NCBI RefSeq assembly: GCF_001570365.1
Contig: NZ_BBYK01000069.1
Span: 40,454 to 104,453 of the forward strand
Source: Microtetraspora fusca
GTDB lineage: Bacteria; Actinomycetota; Actinomycetes; Streptosporangiales; Streptosporangiaceae
DNA length: 64,000 nucleotides
Direction of reading: 5' to 3'
A program made the position numbers and the translations under genes. Below the pieces are notes generated by a model that ran no database searches, was not told where the DNA came from, and saw only the letters and a list, made by a program, of their open reading frames with translations. Shown here one piece after another: positions 25,378 to 34,591 of the stretch (position 1 is the first letter of the stretch; every line of letters starts with the position of its first letter).

Positions 25378-27654
25378 TCAGCCCTGCGCGTTCGCCATCG
25401 CGATGAGCCCCTCGATCTGCTCACGCGACACCGGCACGCCAGGGAAGGCCGTGAGCCGGCCGATCGGGAACGAGTCGAGCATCCTCCGCAGGCCCTCGTC
25501 ATGGGCCATCATCGACGCGCCGGCCGCGTCCGTGCCGCCCATCATGTCGTCGGCCATGCCGGACATCGCCTGCCGTACGATCGGGCCGGCGACCGGGTGG
25601 GCGAGCAGCTCGCCGATCGAGGAGTCCATGGTGAGCGGCAGGCGCACGTCGTCGCCGGTGACGGCCACCGTGACGGCCGAGCGCACGTCGCGGCTGGACG
25701 CGGCGACCTCGACGACGTACTCGCCGCCCTCGACGACCCAGCGGTCCGCGCTGACGTCCCAGTACGCGAGGTCGGCGCGGCGCACCACCAGCTCGGCGAC
25801 CGCCGTCTCGCCCGGCTCCAGCGCGACCGAGGCGAATGCCTTGAGCTCCCGAGGAGCCCGCTGGACCGCCGAGCCGGGCAGGGAGGTGTACACCTGCACG
25901 ACCTCCCGGCCCGTGACCTGGCCCGTGTTCGTGACGGGCACGGTGACGGCGACGTCGCCGCCGGCCCGGACGGAGACCGAGGCGTCGCCGTAGCGGAACG
26001 TCGTGTACGACAGGCCGTGGCCGAACGGGTAGGCGACCTCGATCGACCTCGCGTCGTACCAGCGATAGCCCACGAGCAGTCCCTCTCCGTAGCGCACGTG
26101 GCCGGACTCGCCGGGGAAGTTGCCGTACGACGGGGTGTCCGCCAGACGCAGCGGGATGGTCTCGGTCAGCTTGCCGGAGGGGTTGACGACGCCGAACAGC
26201 ACGTCGGCGGTGGCCCCGCCGCCGGCCTGGCCGAGGAGCCAGCCCTCAACGATCGCGGGCACCCGGTCACGGAACGGCAGCGCCACCACACCGCCGTTGG
26301 ACAGCACGACGACGGTGCGCGGGTTGGCCGCGACGACGGCGTCGAGCAGGCGGAGCTGCGCGGCGGGCAGATCGATGTGGTCGCGGTCGTACCCCTCGGA
26401 CTCCTCCGCGGCCGGCAGACCGAGGAAGACGACGGCGACCTCGGCCGAGGAGGCCGCGGCGACGGCCTCGTCCCGCAGCGCGGCGGCGTCGCCCGTGCCG
26501 TCGAGTGTGAAGCCCGCCGTGTACGTCACCTCGCCCGCCGACAGCGCGCGGATCTCGTCGATCGCGGTGTCGAGCCGCGTCGGGTTGATCAGGCTCGATC
26601 CGGCGCCCTGGTAGCGCGGTCGCGCCGCGAACGCGCCGATCACGGCCACGCGGGTGTCCCGGGCGAGGGGCAGCACGCCGTCGTTCTTCAGCAGCACGAT
26701 CGATCGGCCGGCGGCCTCGCGGGCAAGCGCGTGGTGCGCCTCCACGTCGAGCGGCCCGGCGACCGCGGGGCGGGCCTGCGCCTTTCGTACGAGGTCGAGC
26801 ACCCGGGCGACGGCGGTGTCGAGTGCGTCCTCGTCGAGCGAGCCGTCCCGCACCGCGGCGACCACCTGGGCGTCGGTGCGGCCTCCGCTTGAGGGCATCT
26901 CCAGGTCGAGCCCGGCCTTCAGGCTCGCCACGCGGTCGGCGACCGCTCCCCAGTCGGAGACGACGAGGCCGGTGAAGCCCCACTCCTCGCGCAGCACCCG
27001 CGTCAGCAACCACGGGTTCTCCGAGGCGTACACGCCGTTGATCCGGTTGTAGGCGCACATGACCGTCCAGGGCCGCGCGTCCTCGACCACCCGCTGGAAG
27101 CCGCGCAGGTAGATCTCGCGCAGCGGTCGCGGATCGACGTCGCTGGAGACGCGCATGCGGTCGGTTTCCTGGTTGTTCGCGGCGAAGTGCTTCAGCGACG
27201 CGCCCGCGCCCGTGGACTGGATCCCGCGTACGAGCGCCGCACCCATGACACCGGACACGATCGGATCCTCCGAGAAGTACTCGAAGTTGCGGCCGCACAG
27301 CGGCGACCGCTTGATGTTGACGCCCGGTCCGAGGAGCACGGCGACGTCCCCGATGGCCGACTCCACGCCCAGCGCCTCCCCGACGCGCCGCGCCAGCTCC
27401 GGGTCGAAGGACGAGCCGAGGCCGGCCGCGGGCGGGAAACACGTCGCGGGCACGCTGTCGGCGATGCCGAGATGGTCGTTTCCGCCGCGCTGCTTGCGCA
27501 GGCCGTGCGGGCCGTCGGTCATCATGATCGACGGGACGCCGACCCGCTCGATCGCCTTGGTCGTCCAGAAGTCCGCGCCGCTGGTCAGCGACGCCTTCTC
27601 CTCCAGGGTGAGGCCGGCCGGTGTCTCGTTCACCGCGGTGGCGTTGTCGGTCAT
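25378..27654 (-). CDS. Glycoside hydrolase family 3 (beta-glucosidase-like)
   Basis: 758 residues, cytoplasmic (no signal). The GH3 N-terminal barrel carries the nucleophile Asp near residue 233 in GLVVSDWGAV; conserved LGPGVNIKRSPLCGRNFEYF and KHFAANNQETDRM bind the -1 sugar. GH3 C-terminal alpha/beta domain and fibronectin-III-like domain (FGHGLSYTTF; REVVQVYTSLPG) follow. The ATG at 27654 has AAAGG upstream and overlaps the stop of the truncated GH1 ORF (ATGA). Probably hydrolyses imported beta-glycosides; sits downstream of the rhamnose genes on the same strand. Confidence 0.93.
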   Translation of the reverse strand: MTDNATAVNETPAGLTLEEKASLTSGADFWTTKAIERVGVPSIMMTDGPHGLRKQRGGNDHLGIADSVPATCFPPAAGLGSSFDPELARRVGEALGVESAIGDVAVLLGPGVNIKRSPLCGRNFEYFSEDPIVSGVMGAALVRGIQSTGAGASLKHFAANNQETDRMRVSSDVDPRPLREIYLRGFQRVVEDARPWTVMCAYNRINGVYASENPWLLTRVLREEWGFTGLVVSDWGAVADRVASLKAGLDLEMPSSGGRTDAQVVAAVRDGSLDEDALDTAVARVLDLVRKAQARPAVAGPLDVEAHHALAREAAGRSIVLLKNDGVLPLARDTRVAVIGAFAARPRYQGAGSSLINPTRLDTAIDEIRALSAGEVTYTAGFTLDGTGDAAALRDEAVAAASSAEVAVVFLGLPAAEESEGYDRDHIDLPAAQLRLLDAVVAANPRTVVVLSNGGVVALPFRDRVPAIVEGWLLGQAGGGATADVLFGVVNPSGKLTETIPLRLADTPSYGNFPGESGHVRYGEGLLVGYRWYDARSIEVAYPFGHGLSYTTFRYGDASVSVRAGGDVAVTVPVTNTGQVTGREVVQVYTSLPGSAVQRAPRELKAFASVALEPGETAVAELVVRRADLAYWDVSADRWVVEGGEYVVEVAASSRDVRSAVTVAVTGDDVRLPLTMDSSIGELLAHPVAGPIVRQAMSGMADDMMGGTDAAGASMMAHDEGLRRMLDSFPIGRLTAFPGVPVSREQIEGLIAMANAQG

Positions 27655-27944
27655 GGTGTCTGCCTTTCTGCTCGCGGCGGGCCGAAGGGGTGAGGGACCA
27701 CCTGTCCCGGCTCGGGTTCGATCCTGGCCCACTCGATGCCGAACCGGTAGGCGTTCAGCCCGGCATTGGCGAGCAGGCGCATGTCCTCGGGATACCGGTG
27801 GTAGTGGTCCACGGCGTCTCCGCCACGCTCCGGGAGCATCCCCGATCCCTCGAAGCGCCACCAGTCGCTGGAGACGTTGCCGCCCTCGACCTGGTGCCCG
27901 GACGTCGAGGCGCCCCAGAGGAATCCCTCGGGGAGTCTTCTCAT
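27651..27944 (-). pseudogene. GH1 beta-glucosidase, N-terminal fragment
   Basis: 97 codons begin as a normal GH1 enzyme: LPEGFLWGASTSGHQVEGGN, then HYHRYPEDMRLLANAGLNAY and RFGIEWARIEPEPG. After the first ~80 residues the sequence is a short unrelated tail. A full GH1 enzyme is about 450 residues and the catalytic acid and nucleophile are both missing, so it is inactive. The tail's TGA overlaps the GH3 ATG. Confidence 0.88.
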
Positions 27945-27972
27945 CTCTCTGCCTCCAAAGTTCTCATGACGG

Positions 27973-28074
27973 TCAGCGGACGGCCTTGATCGGGAGCACG
28001 GTCAACGCGCCGGCCAGGGCCACGACGACGACGGCCAGGGAGAGGACGGCGTAGTTCGAGCCGGATCCCCCCGC
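27973..28074 (-). pseudogene. MFS sugar transporter, C-terminal fragment
   Basis: The last ~33 codons of a transporter read GSNYAVLSLAVVVVALAGAL, then TVLPIKAVR and stop. This is the final transmembrane helix and positively charged tail of a major facilitator. The rest of the gene is absent; rhaB follows immediately on the other side. It marks a deletion joint inside the rhamnose block. Confidence 0.55.
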
Positions 28075-28107
28075 ACCATGTTTCGTCCTTCTTCTTGCGG
28101 CCGGCGC

Positions 28108-29535
28108 TCAGCCGGCCGGATCATGGCGCATCGGGCTGAAGGCCCTGGCGACGAGCGAGCGAAGTGCCTCGAGGCCGCCCTCGGCGAAGCCCGCGGAGCG
28201 GGCCTGCACGAGCACGTTGCCGATGGCCGTCGCCTCCACGGGTCCCGCGAGCACCGGGAGGCCCGAGCGGTCGGCCGTGCGCTGGCAGAGCAGTGCGTTG
28301 AGCGCGCCACCGCCCACGATGTGGATCGTCTCGACGCCGACGCCCGAGAGGGCGGACACCGTGTGCACGGCGCTCGCGAACGCCTCGGCCAGGCTCTCGA
28401 CGATCGAGCGGGCGAACTCCGCGCGGCTCCGCGGCGCGGCGACCCCGCGCTCGGCGCACCACTCCGCGATGCGCCCCGGCAGGTCGCCCGGGGCGAGGAA
28501 CCGCGGGTCGTTCGCGTCGAACACGGGCACCGCGGTCGTGACCGCGGCCGCCTGTGCGAGAAGCTCGGGCAGGTCGATCGACGACCCGTCGCGCTCCCAC
28601 CAGCGCACCGACTCCGACAGCAGCCAGAGCCCCATGACGTTGTGCAGGAAGCGCACCCGGCCGTCGACGCCGCCCTCGTTCGTGAAGTTCGCCTCGCGCG
28701 CGGCGTCCGTGGTCACCGGCCGCTCGAGCTCGACGCCGACGAGGCCCCAGGTGCCGCAAGAGATGTAGGACGCGGACTCGGGGCGCATCGGCACGGCGAC
28801 GACCGCCGAGGCCGTGTCGTGCGAGCCGACGGCCACGACCTGCACCCCGGCGGGAGCGCCGAGTTCGGCGGCGACTCCGGGCCGCAGGCCGCCGAGCGAG
28901 GCGCCCGGCGAGACGAGGCGGGGCAGCACGGACGCCTTGAGCCCGAGCCGTTCGACGAGCTCGTGGTCCCATCCGCCCGTCTCGACGTCCAGCAGCCCGG
29001 TCGTCGAGGCGTTGGTGCGCTCGGCGACCTTCGCGCCCGTGAGCTGGAAGCCGACGAGGTCGGGGATGAGCAGGAGCGAATCGGCGAGCCCGAGGCATCC
29101 GGCCGCCCTTTCGGCCGCGAGTTGGTACACGGTGTTGAACGGCAGGAACTGCAGGCCGTTGCGGCGGTAGAGCTCCTCGAACGGCACTCGCGCGTGCACT
29201 GCCTCGACCGCGGCCTGGTTGCGTTCGTCGCGGTAGTGGAACGGCTCGCCGAGGACGCGGTCGCCGCGCAGCAGCGCGTAGTCGACGGCCCAGGAGTCCA
29301 CGCCGATCGACGCGACGCCGGGCTCGCGGCGGAACGCGTCGGCGAGCCCGCGCGTGAGGTCGCGGTACAGGCCCGTGAGATCCCAGTGCAGGCCCGACGC
29401 CAGGCGCACGGGCCTGTTCGGGAACCGCGCGACGTGGTCGAGCCCGAGCGTGCCGGCCGCCTGGTCGACGTGCCCGACGACGACCCGCCCGCTCGTGGCC
29501 CCGAGGTCGACCGCGGCGACCGCCCCGGCGGTCAT
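28108..29535 (-). CDS. rhaB: L-rhamnulokinase
   Basis: 475 residues. FGGY-type kinase that phosphorylates L-rhamnulose. The N-terminal phosphate motif is AAVDLGATSGRVVVGHVD; the substrate region is IGVDSWAVDYALL; the second ATPase half contains SHDTASAVVAVP, SCGTWGLVGVEL and IVGGGALNALLCQ. The ATG overlaps the rhaD stop (ATGA), so rhaI-rhaD-rhaB form one minus-strand operon. Cytoplasmic. Confidence 0.95.
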   Translation of the reverse strand: MTAGAVAAVDLGATSGRVVVGHVDQAAGTLGLDHVARFPNRPVRLASGLHWDLTGLYRDLTRGLADAFRREPGVASIGVDSWAVDYALLRGDRVLGEPFHYRDERNQAAVEAVHARVPFEELYRRNGLQFLPFNTVYQLAAERAAGCLGLADSLLLIPDLVGFQLTGAKVAERTNASTTGLLDVETGGWDHELVERLGLKASVLPRLVSPGASLGGLRPGVAAELGAPAGVQVVAVGSHDTASAVVAVPMRPESASYISCGTWGLVGVELERPVTTDAAREANFTNEGGVDGRVRFLHNVMGLWLLSESVRWWERDGSSIDLPELLAQAAAVTTAVPVFDANDPRFLAPGDLPGRIAEWCAERGVAAPRSRAEFARSIVESLAEAFASAVHTVSALSGVGVETIHIVGGGALNALLCQRTADRSGLPVLAGPVEATAIGNVLVQARSAGFAEGGLEALRSLVARAFSPMRHDPAG

Positions 29536-31586
29536 CGCAGGAACGCGGCGGCTACCCCCGCGTCGACCGGGACGTGCAGGCCGGTGGTGTGGCTGAGCTC
29601 GGGGCCGGTGAGCACGAACACCGCGTTCGCGACGTGCTCGGGCAGCACCTCGCGCTTCAGGATCGTGCGCTGGGCGTAGAACCTGCCGAGGTCCTCCTCG
29701 GGGATGCCGTAGGTCTTCGCCCGGTTGGCGCCCCAGCCCGAGGCGAAGATGCCCGAGCCGCGCACGACGCCGTCGGGGTTGACGCCGTTGACCCTGACGC
29801 CGTGCTCGCCGAGTTCGACCGCGAGCAGGCGCACCTGGTGGGCCTGGTCGGCCTTCGTCGCCGAGTAGGCGATGTTGTTCGGGCCGGCGAACACCGAGTT
29901 CTTCGAGGAGATGTAGACGATGTCGCCGCCGAGGCCCTGCTCGATGAGCACCCGCGCGGCAGCCTTCGACACGAGGAACGAGCCCTTGGCCATGACATCG
30001 TGCTGCAGGTCCCAGTCGGCCTCGGTGGTCTCGAGGAGCGGCTTCGAGAGCGAGAGGCCGGCGTTGTTCACCACGAGGTCGAGGCCGCCGAAGGCAAGCA
30101 CCGCCTCGTCGATCGCGGCCTGCACCTGCGCGGCGTCCGTCACGTTCGCCTGCACGCCGATCGCGACATCCGTGCCGCCGAGCTCGGACGCCACCGCCTG
30201 CGCCTTCTCGAGGTCGAGGTCGGTGACGACGACGCAGGCGCCCTCGGCCGCGAGCCGGGTGGCGACGGCCTTGCCGATGCCGGAGGCCGCGCCGGTAACG
30301 AGCGCGATGCGCGTCGCGTGCGTCTTGGGCGTCGGCATACGCTGGAGCTTGGCCTCCTCGAGCGCCCAGTACTCGATGCGGAACTTCTCCTCGTCGGAGA
30401 TGGGGGCATAGGTCGACAGCGCCTCGGCGCCGCGCATCACGTTGATCGCGTTCACGTAGAACTCGCCGGCCACGCGCGCGGTCTGCTTGTCCTTGCCGAA
30501 TGAGAACATGCCGACGCCGGGCACGAGCACGATCGCCGGGTCGGCGCCGCGGATCGCGGGAGAGTCCTCGGTCGCGTAGGCGTCGTAGTACGCCCGATAG
30601 TCGGCGCGGTACTGCTCGTGCAGCTCCTTGAGGCGCGCGATGCTCTCCTCGACGCTCGCCGACGCCGGCAGGTCGAGCACGAGCGGCTTCACCTTCGTGC
30701 GCAGGAAGTGGTCGGGGCAGCTCGTGCCGAGCGCCGCGAGCGGCTGCAGCTTCTCGCGGGAGAGGAACTCGAGCACCACCTCGCTGTCCGTGAAGTGGCC
30801 GAGCTGCGGCCTGTCGTACGAAGCGAGCCCGCGGATCGTCGGCGCGAGCGCGGCGGCCCTAGCGCGCCGCTCGGCCTCGGGCAGCGGCTCGTAACCCGGC
30901 ACGACCGCGCCGAACGGCTCCGGCTTGCCGTGCTCGGCGAGGTACGCCGCGGCGGTATCGATGATCCAGAGCGAGTTCCTCTCGCTCTCCTCGGAGGTGT
31001 CACCCCACGCGGTGATGCCGTGACCGCCGAGGATGCAGCCGACCGCCTGCGGGTTCTTCGCCTTGATCTCCGCGATGTCGAGGCCGAGCTGGAAGCCCGG
31101 GCGGCGCCATGGCACCCACACGACCCGGTCCCCGAAGATCCTCTTCGTGAGCTCCTCGCCGGCGGCGGCGGTCGCGATGGCGATGCCCGAATCCGGGTGC
31201 AGGTGGTCGACGTGCGCGGCGTCGACGAGGCCGTGCATGGCCGTGTCGATCGACGGCGCGGCGCCGCCTCTGCCGTGCGGCCCACCCAGCCCGAACAGGC
31301 AATGGTCGAACGCGGCGACCATCTCGTCCTCGCGCTCGACGCCCGGGTACACCTTCACGAGGTCGCGGAGCCGGTCGAGGCGCAGCACCGCGAGCCCGGT
31401 CTCGGTGAGCGTGCCGAGGTCGCCGCCCGAGCCCTTCACCCAGAGCAGTTCGACGGGCTCGCCCGTAACCGGGTCGGTCTCGGCGCCCTTCGCCGACGTG
31501 TTGCCGCCGGCGTAGTTCGTGTTCTTCGGGTCGGCGCCGAGGCGGTTCGACCGCGCGATGAGGTCGGCGGCTGCCTGGTTCGTCAT
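29532..31586 (-). CDS. rhaD: Bifunctional rhamnulose-1-P aldolase / L-lactaldehyde dehydrogenase (SDR)
   Basis: 684 residues in two parts. Residues about 1-420 form a class II aldolase (KNTNYAGGNTSAKG; Zn-type histidines in HVDHLHPDSGIAI and GGHGITAWG). Residues about 430-684 form an SDR (ALVTGAASGIGKAVATRLAA, VNNAGLSL, ISSKNSVF...YSATKADQ). This fusion is the usual partner of RhaI-type isomerase in actinobacteria; it cleaves rhamnulose-1-P to DHAP and lactaldehyde and oxidises the latter. The ATG at 31586 has AAGGA upstream. A 169-bp gap separates it from rhaI. Confidence 0.95.
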   Translation of the reverse strand: MTNQAAADLIARSNRLGADPKNTNYAGGNTSAKGAETDPVTGEPVELLWVKGSGGDLGTLTETGLAVLRLDRLRDLVKVYPGVEREDEMVAAFDHCLFGLGGPHGRGGAAPSIDTAMHGLVDAAHVDHLHPDSGIAIATAAAGEELTKRIFGDRVVWVPWRRPGFQLGLDIAEIKAKNPQAVGCILGGHGITAWGDTSEESERNSLWIIDTAAAYLAEHGKPEPFGAVVPGYEPLPEAERRARAAALAPTIRGLASYDRPQLGHFTDSEVVLEFLSREKLQPLAALGTSCPDHFLRTKVKPLVLDLPASASVEESIARLKELHEQYRADYRAYYDAYATEDSPAIRGADPAIVLVPGVGMFSFGKDKQTARVAGEFYVNAINVMRGAEALSTYAPISDEEKFRIEYWALEEAKLQRMPTPKTHATRIALVTGAASGIGKAVATRLAAEGACVVVTDLDLEKAQAVASELGGTDVAIGVQANVTDAAQVQAAIDEAVLAFGGLDLVVNNAGLSLSKPLLETTEADWDLQHDVMAKGSFLVSKAAARVLIEQGLGGDIVYISSKNSVFAGPNNIAYSATKADQAHQVRLLAVELGEHGVRVNGVNPDGVVRGSGIFASGWGANRAKTYGIPEEDLGRFYAQRTILKREVLPEHVANAVFVLTGPELSHTTGLHVPVDAGVAAAFLR

Positions 31587-31755
31587 GAGCGGGATCCTTC
31601 GGTGTGGCGGATGGTGGTCTGTCCCCTGTCGATCGGACAGGCCGCGTCGAGACCGTCGTGGCACTGACGGTCTGAGAGTCGCTCGATCTCCCACGAGTCA
31701 CCGGAGATCGACGCTCTCCGGGCGGGAGCGGTCGATTCTCGGCGACTCGATGGGC

Positions 31756-32922
31756 TCACGCGCCCCAGCCGGCCTGTGTGCCGCCGACGCGCTCTTCGGC
31801 GGTCCGGGCGAGGTAGCCCGACTCGGCGAAGGCCGTCATCGGGTCGGCGGGCAGGCCCCGCGACTCGCGCCACTCCGCGAGGGCTGGGCGCACGTCGGTG
31901 TGGAACGCGTCCATGAAGACGCGGTTCGCCTCGAGCACGTCGCCGCTGCGCTGGGCGGCGCCGAGGGCCTCGCGGTCGACGAGCAGGGCGCGCGCGGTCA
32001 TCTCCTGCACGTTGAGCACCGAGCGGATCTGGCCGCGGATCTTGTCCTCGACGTTGTGGCACTGGTCGAGCATGAACGCGACGTCTGGGTGGTTGAGGCC
32101 GCCGCCGCGGATGACTTCGAAGAGGATGCGGAACAGCTGGAACGGGTCGGCCGCGCCGACGATGAGGTCGTCGTCGGCGTAGAAGCGCGAGTTGAAGTCG
32201 AAGGAGCCGAGCTTGCCAAGGCGCAGCAGCTGCATGACGATGAACTCGATGTTGGTGCCGGGCGCGTGGTGGCCGGTGTCGAGGCAGACCATGGCCCTGT
32301 CGCCGAGCGCGGCGACCTGGGCGTAGCTCGTGCCCCAGTCGGGCACGTCGGTGTGGTAGAAGGCCGGCTCGAAGAACTTGTACTCGAGCACGAGGCGCTG
32401 CCCGTCGCCGAGCCGGTCGTAGATCGTCTTCAGCGACTCGTGCAGGCGATCTTGACGGCCGCGCAGGTCGGCCTGGCCCGGGTAGTTCGAGCCCTCGGCG
32501 AGCCAGATCTTCAGGTCGCGGCTTCCGGTGGCGTGCATGACGTCGATGCACTCGAAGTGGTGGTCGATCGCCTTCCGCCGAACCCTCGGATCCTCGTGGG
32601 TGAGGGCGCCGAACTTGTAGTCGTCGTCCTGGAAAGTGTTCGAGTTGATCGTGCCGAGGGCGACGCCGTGGTTCTCGGCGTGCTTGCGCAGGTCGTCGTA
32701 GGAGTCGACCCTGTCCCATGGGATGTGCAGGGCCACGGTCGGCGCGAGGGCCGTGTACGCGTGCACCTGCGCGGCATCCGCGATCTTCTCGTACGGGTCG
32801 CGCGGCGTGCCCGGCGTCGAGAAGACCTTGAAGCGGGTGCCCGAGTTGCCGAACGCCCAGCTCGGCAACTCGATGGCCTGCCGCTCGAGCTCGGCCAGGA
32901 TGTCGGGGGAGAGCGTGGTCAC
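31756..32922 (-). CDS. rhaI: L-rhamnose isomerase, RhaI (Pseudomonas) type
   Basis: 388 residues. Converts L-rhamnose to L-rhamnulose. Typical segments are LPSWAFGNSGTRFKVF, ALHIPWDRVDSYDDLRKHAE, the metal Glu in KIWLAEGSNYPGQ, VLEYKFFEPAFYHTD, and LDTGHHAPGTNIEFI. TIM-barrel, Mn-dependent, cytoplasmic. GTG start; the upstream AGAAAGAAG is a modest ribosome site. Just upstream is a mutarotase fragment, which is a normal neighbour of this gene. Confidence 0.95.
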   Translation of the reverse strand: MTTLSPDILAELERQAIELPSWAFGNSGTRFKVFSTPGTPRDPYEKIADAAQVHAYTALAPTVALHIPWDRVDSYDDLRKHAENHGVALGTINSNTFQDDDYKFGALTHEDPRVRRKAIDHHFECIDVMHATGSRDLKIWLAEGSNYPGQADLRGRQDRLHESLKTIYDRLGDGQRLVLEYKFFEPAFYHTDVPDWGTSYAQVAALGDRAMVCLDTGHHAPGTNIEFIVMQLLRLGKLGSFDFNSRFYADDDLIVGAADPFQLFRILFEVIRGGGLNHPDVAFMLDQCHNVEDKIRGQIRSVLNVQEMTARALLVDREALGAAQRSGDVLEANRVFMDAFHTDVRPALAEWRESRGLPADPMTAFAESGYLARTAEERVGGTQAGWGA

Positions 32923-32924
32923 GA

Positions 32925-33055
32925 TCGCTTCTTTCTGTCGGTCGGATGCCGCGGTCGGGTTCGTCGTCGAGCGCGGCGAACTGGGCTTCGAGGTGGAAGA
33001 TCTCGGTCAGGCGCCGGGCGCCCCGGTCGGGCCGATCGTCGTCGAGCGCACCCAT
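32925..33055 (-). pseudogene. L-rhamnose mutarotase, C-terminal fragment
   Basis: About 43 codons read ARRLTEIFHLEAQFAALDDE, matching the end of L-rhamnose mutarotases (…RLxEIFHLEdQLAAL). The N-terminal two thirds, with the active-site His and Tyr, are missing. The frame runs on into rhaI without its own stop, as expected for an eroded end. Marks the upstream breakpoint of the rhamnose block. Confidence 0.65.
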
Positions 33056-33111
33056 GCTCGAGAGCCTCGGCTCAAGGGCCAGGCAAGCCGTTTGACCTGC
33101 ACGGATTGACG

Positions 33112-33231
33112 CTATCGGCGGGGACGGAGTGCCTCGCGGTCGCCGAAGCGCCGCACGGTCCGCTCGAAGTCGTCGCCGATGGTCTCGCCCGGCAGCGGGG
33201 TCGGTGCCACCGCGCTCGAGCAGGACTGCAT
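33112..33231 (-). pseudogene. Acyl-CoA ligase (AMP-binding), N-terminal fragment
   Basis: A 39-codon ORF opens 1 bp after the carboxylesterase stop and reads TPLPGETIGDDFERTVRRFG, then DREALRPRR and TAG. This is the typical front of fatty-acyl-CoA synthetases (TPLLGETIGDNFDRTVARFGDREAL). All AMP-binding and catalytic motifs are missing. It was probably the last gene of the upstream operon before the rhamnose block joined here. Confidence 0.75.
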
Positions 33232-33232
33232 G

Positions 33233-34591
33233 TCACAACCTCCGGTCGGTGGGCTCACCGAAGACCACGGTGTGCCCAAGTGGCCAGCCGGGATCGCCGG
33301 TGCGGGCGAAGCGCACCCAGGCGGCGTGCATCGCGTCGGCCACGGCCTGGGGCGCGCCTGGCCCTGCGGTGCGTTCTACGCCGGGCGCGTCGAGCACGTC
33401 GAAGACGAAGGGCAGGTCGAGGTTGTGCACCGCGCCCACGCGTCCGCCGCCGACCGGGCTCTCGACGGGCGACTCCCACCGGAACTCGTAGGCGTAGGCG
33501 GGCCTGGCCTCGCGGATCCAGCGCGTCTCGCGGGTGAACAGGTGCTGGGTGAAGGCGCGCCCGACGCGCTCGGCGGGTGCGAGGCCGGGTTCGTCGACCT
33601 GGACGCCGAGGTGGTCGAGCACGGCCTGCGCGGCGGCCTCGTCGAGGTCGGCGACCAGGCGGCGGACGAACACGTCGGCCTCCTGGGAGGTGCAGCCGAC
33701 CAGCAGTGGAAGGTGCCCGCTCGCGCCCGCGCGCAGGGCGGCCAGCGGGACGGCCGGGATCAGGTCGCCGTCGACGACCGGCTTGACCGGCACCGACTCG
33801 TTCAGCCCGCCGGAGTCGGCGGCCAGCGGCGGCGGCTGTTCGGCGACGAGTGCCTCGGGGGACAGCCCGGCGAAGGAGGACCTGGTCGGGTCGATCCCGA
33901 GCCGGGCGGCGAGCGTCTTGGCGTAGTCGCGCGCCTCCTGCTCGGTGGCGACCAGGTTGGCCGAGCCGCTCATCACGATCGCGCGCCGGAACAGCCCTTC
34001 GGCGCGGGGCATCGTCAGCAGCGTGGCGACGGCGGCGGCGCCCGCCGACTGCCCGGCGATCGTCACGTTGCCTGGGTCGCCGCCGAAGGCCGCGATGTTG
34101 TCGCGTACCCATTCCAGCGCGGCCAGCCAGTCGAGGACACCCCGGTTGAGCGGGGCGTCCTCCAGCGCCAGGAAGCCCTCGAAGCCGAGCCGGTAGTTGA
34201 TGGCCACGCAGACCACGCCGTCGCGGGCGAAGCGGGAGCCCTGGTGCCAGGCCGCCCCGTTGCCGCCGATGGAGAACGCGCCGCCGTGGATCCAGACCAG
34301 GACGGGCAGCCCGGCCGGGCCGGTCTCAGGGGTGCGCACGTCGAGGTTGAGGCAGTCCTCGCCGACCTCGAAGACGTCGGGCGCGTACAGGCCGATGTCC
34401 TCACCGGCCGCCTGCGGGGCGGCGGGGCCCCGCGTGACGGCGGGCCGTACGCCGTCCCACGCGCGTGGCGGGACGGGCGCGCCGAAGCGGTGCTCGCCGA
34501 AGGGCGGGGCGGCGTACGGCACGCCGAGGAAGGCGAGCACGCCCTCCTCGGCCCTGCCCTCGACCAGCCCGGCAGTGGTTCGCACGATCAT
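33233..34591 (-). CDS. Type B carboxylesterase
   Basis: 452 residues from the ATG at 34591, which overlaps the previous stop as ATGA; an ATG 12 nt earlier is also in frame. The nucleophile elbow is GQSAGA (TIAGQSAGAAAVATLL), oxyanion segment WIHGGAFSIGG, and N-terminal GVPYAAPP. The C-terminal His lies in AVHNLDLPFVFD. No signal peptide, so it acts on imported esters, consistent with co-transcription with a sugar ABC importer. Confidence 0.93.
   Translation of the reverse strand: MIVRTTAGLVEGRAEEGVLAFLGVPYAAPPFGEHRFGAPVPPRAWDGVRPAVTRGPAAPQAAGEDIGLYAPDVFEVGEDCLNLDVRTPETGPAGLPVLVWIHGGAFSIGGNGAAWHQGSRFARDGVVCVAINYRLGFEGFLALEDAPLNRGVLDWLAALEWVRDNIAAFGGDPGNVTIAGQSAGAAAVATLLTMPRAEGLFRRAIVMSGSANLVATEQEARDYAKTLAARLGIDPTRSSFAGLSPEALVAEQPPPLAADSGGLNESVPVKPVVDGDLIPAVPLAALRAGASGHLPLLVGCTSQEADVFVRRLVADLDEAAAQAVLDHLGVQVDEPGLAPAERVGRAFTQHLFTRETRWIREARPAYAYEFRWESPVESPVGGGRVGAVHNLDLPFVFDVLDAPGVERTAGPGAPQAVADAMHAAWVRFARTGDPGWPLGHTVVFGEPTDRRL

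Noticed and set aside
31583..33055. 490-codon minus ORF starting in the mutarotase fragment
   Set aside because: Only the first ~43 codons resemble mutarotase; the rest is rhaI read in another frame.
31519..33537. 672-codon plus-strand ORF across rhaI
   Set aside because: Shadow frame of rhaI with no motifs; high-GC DNA keeps such frames open.
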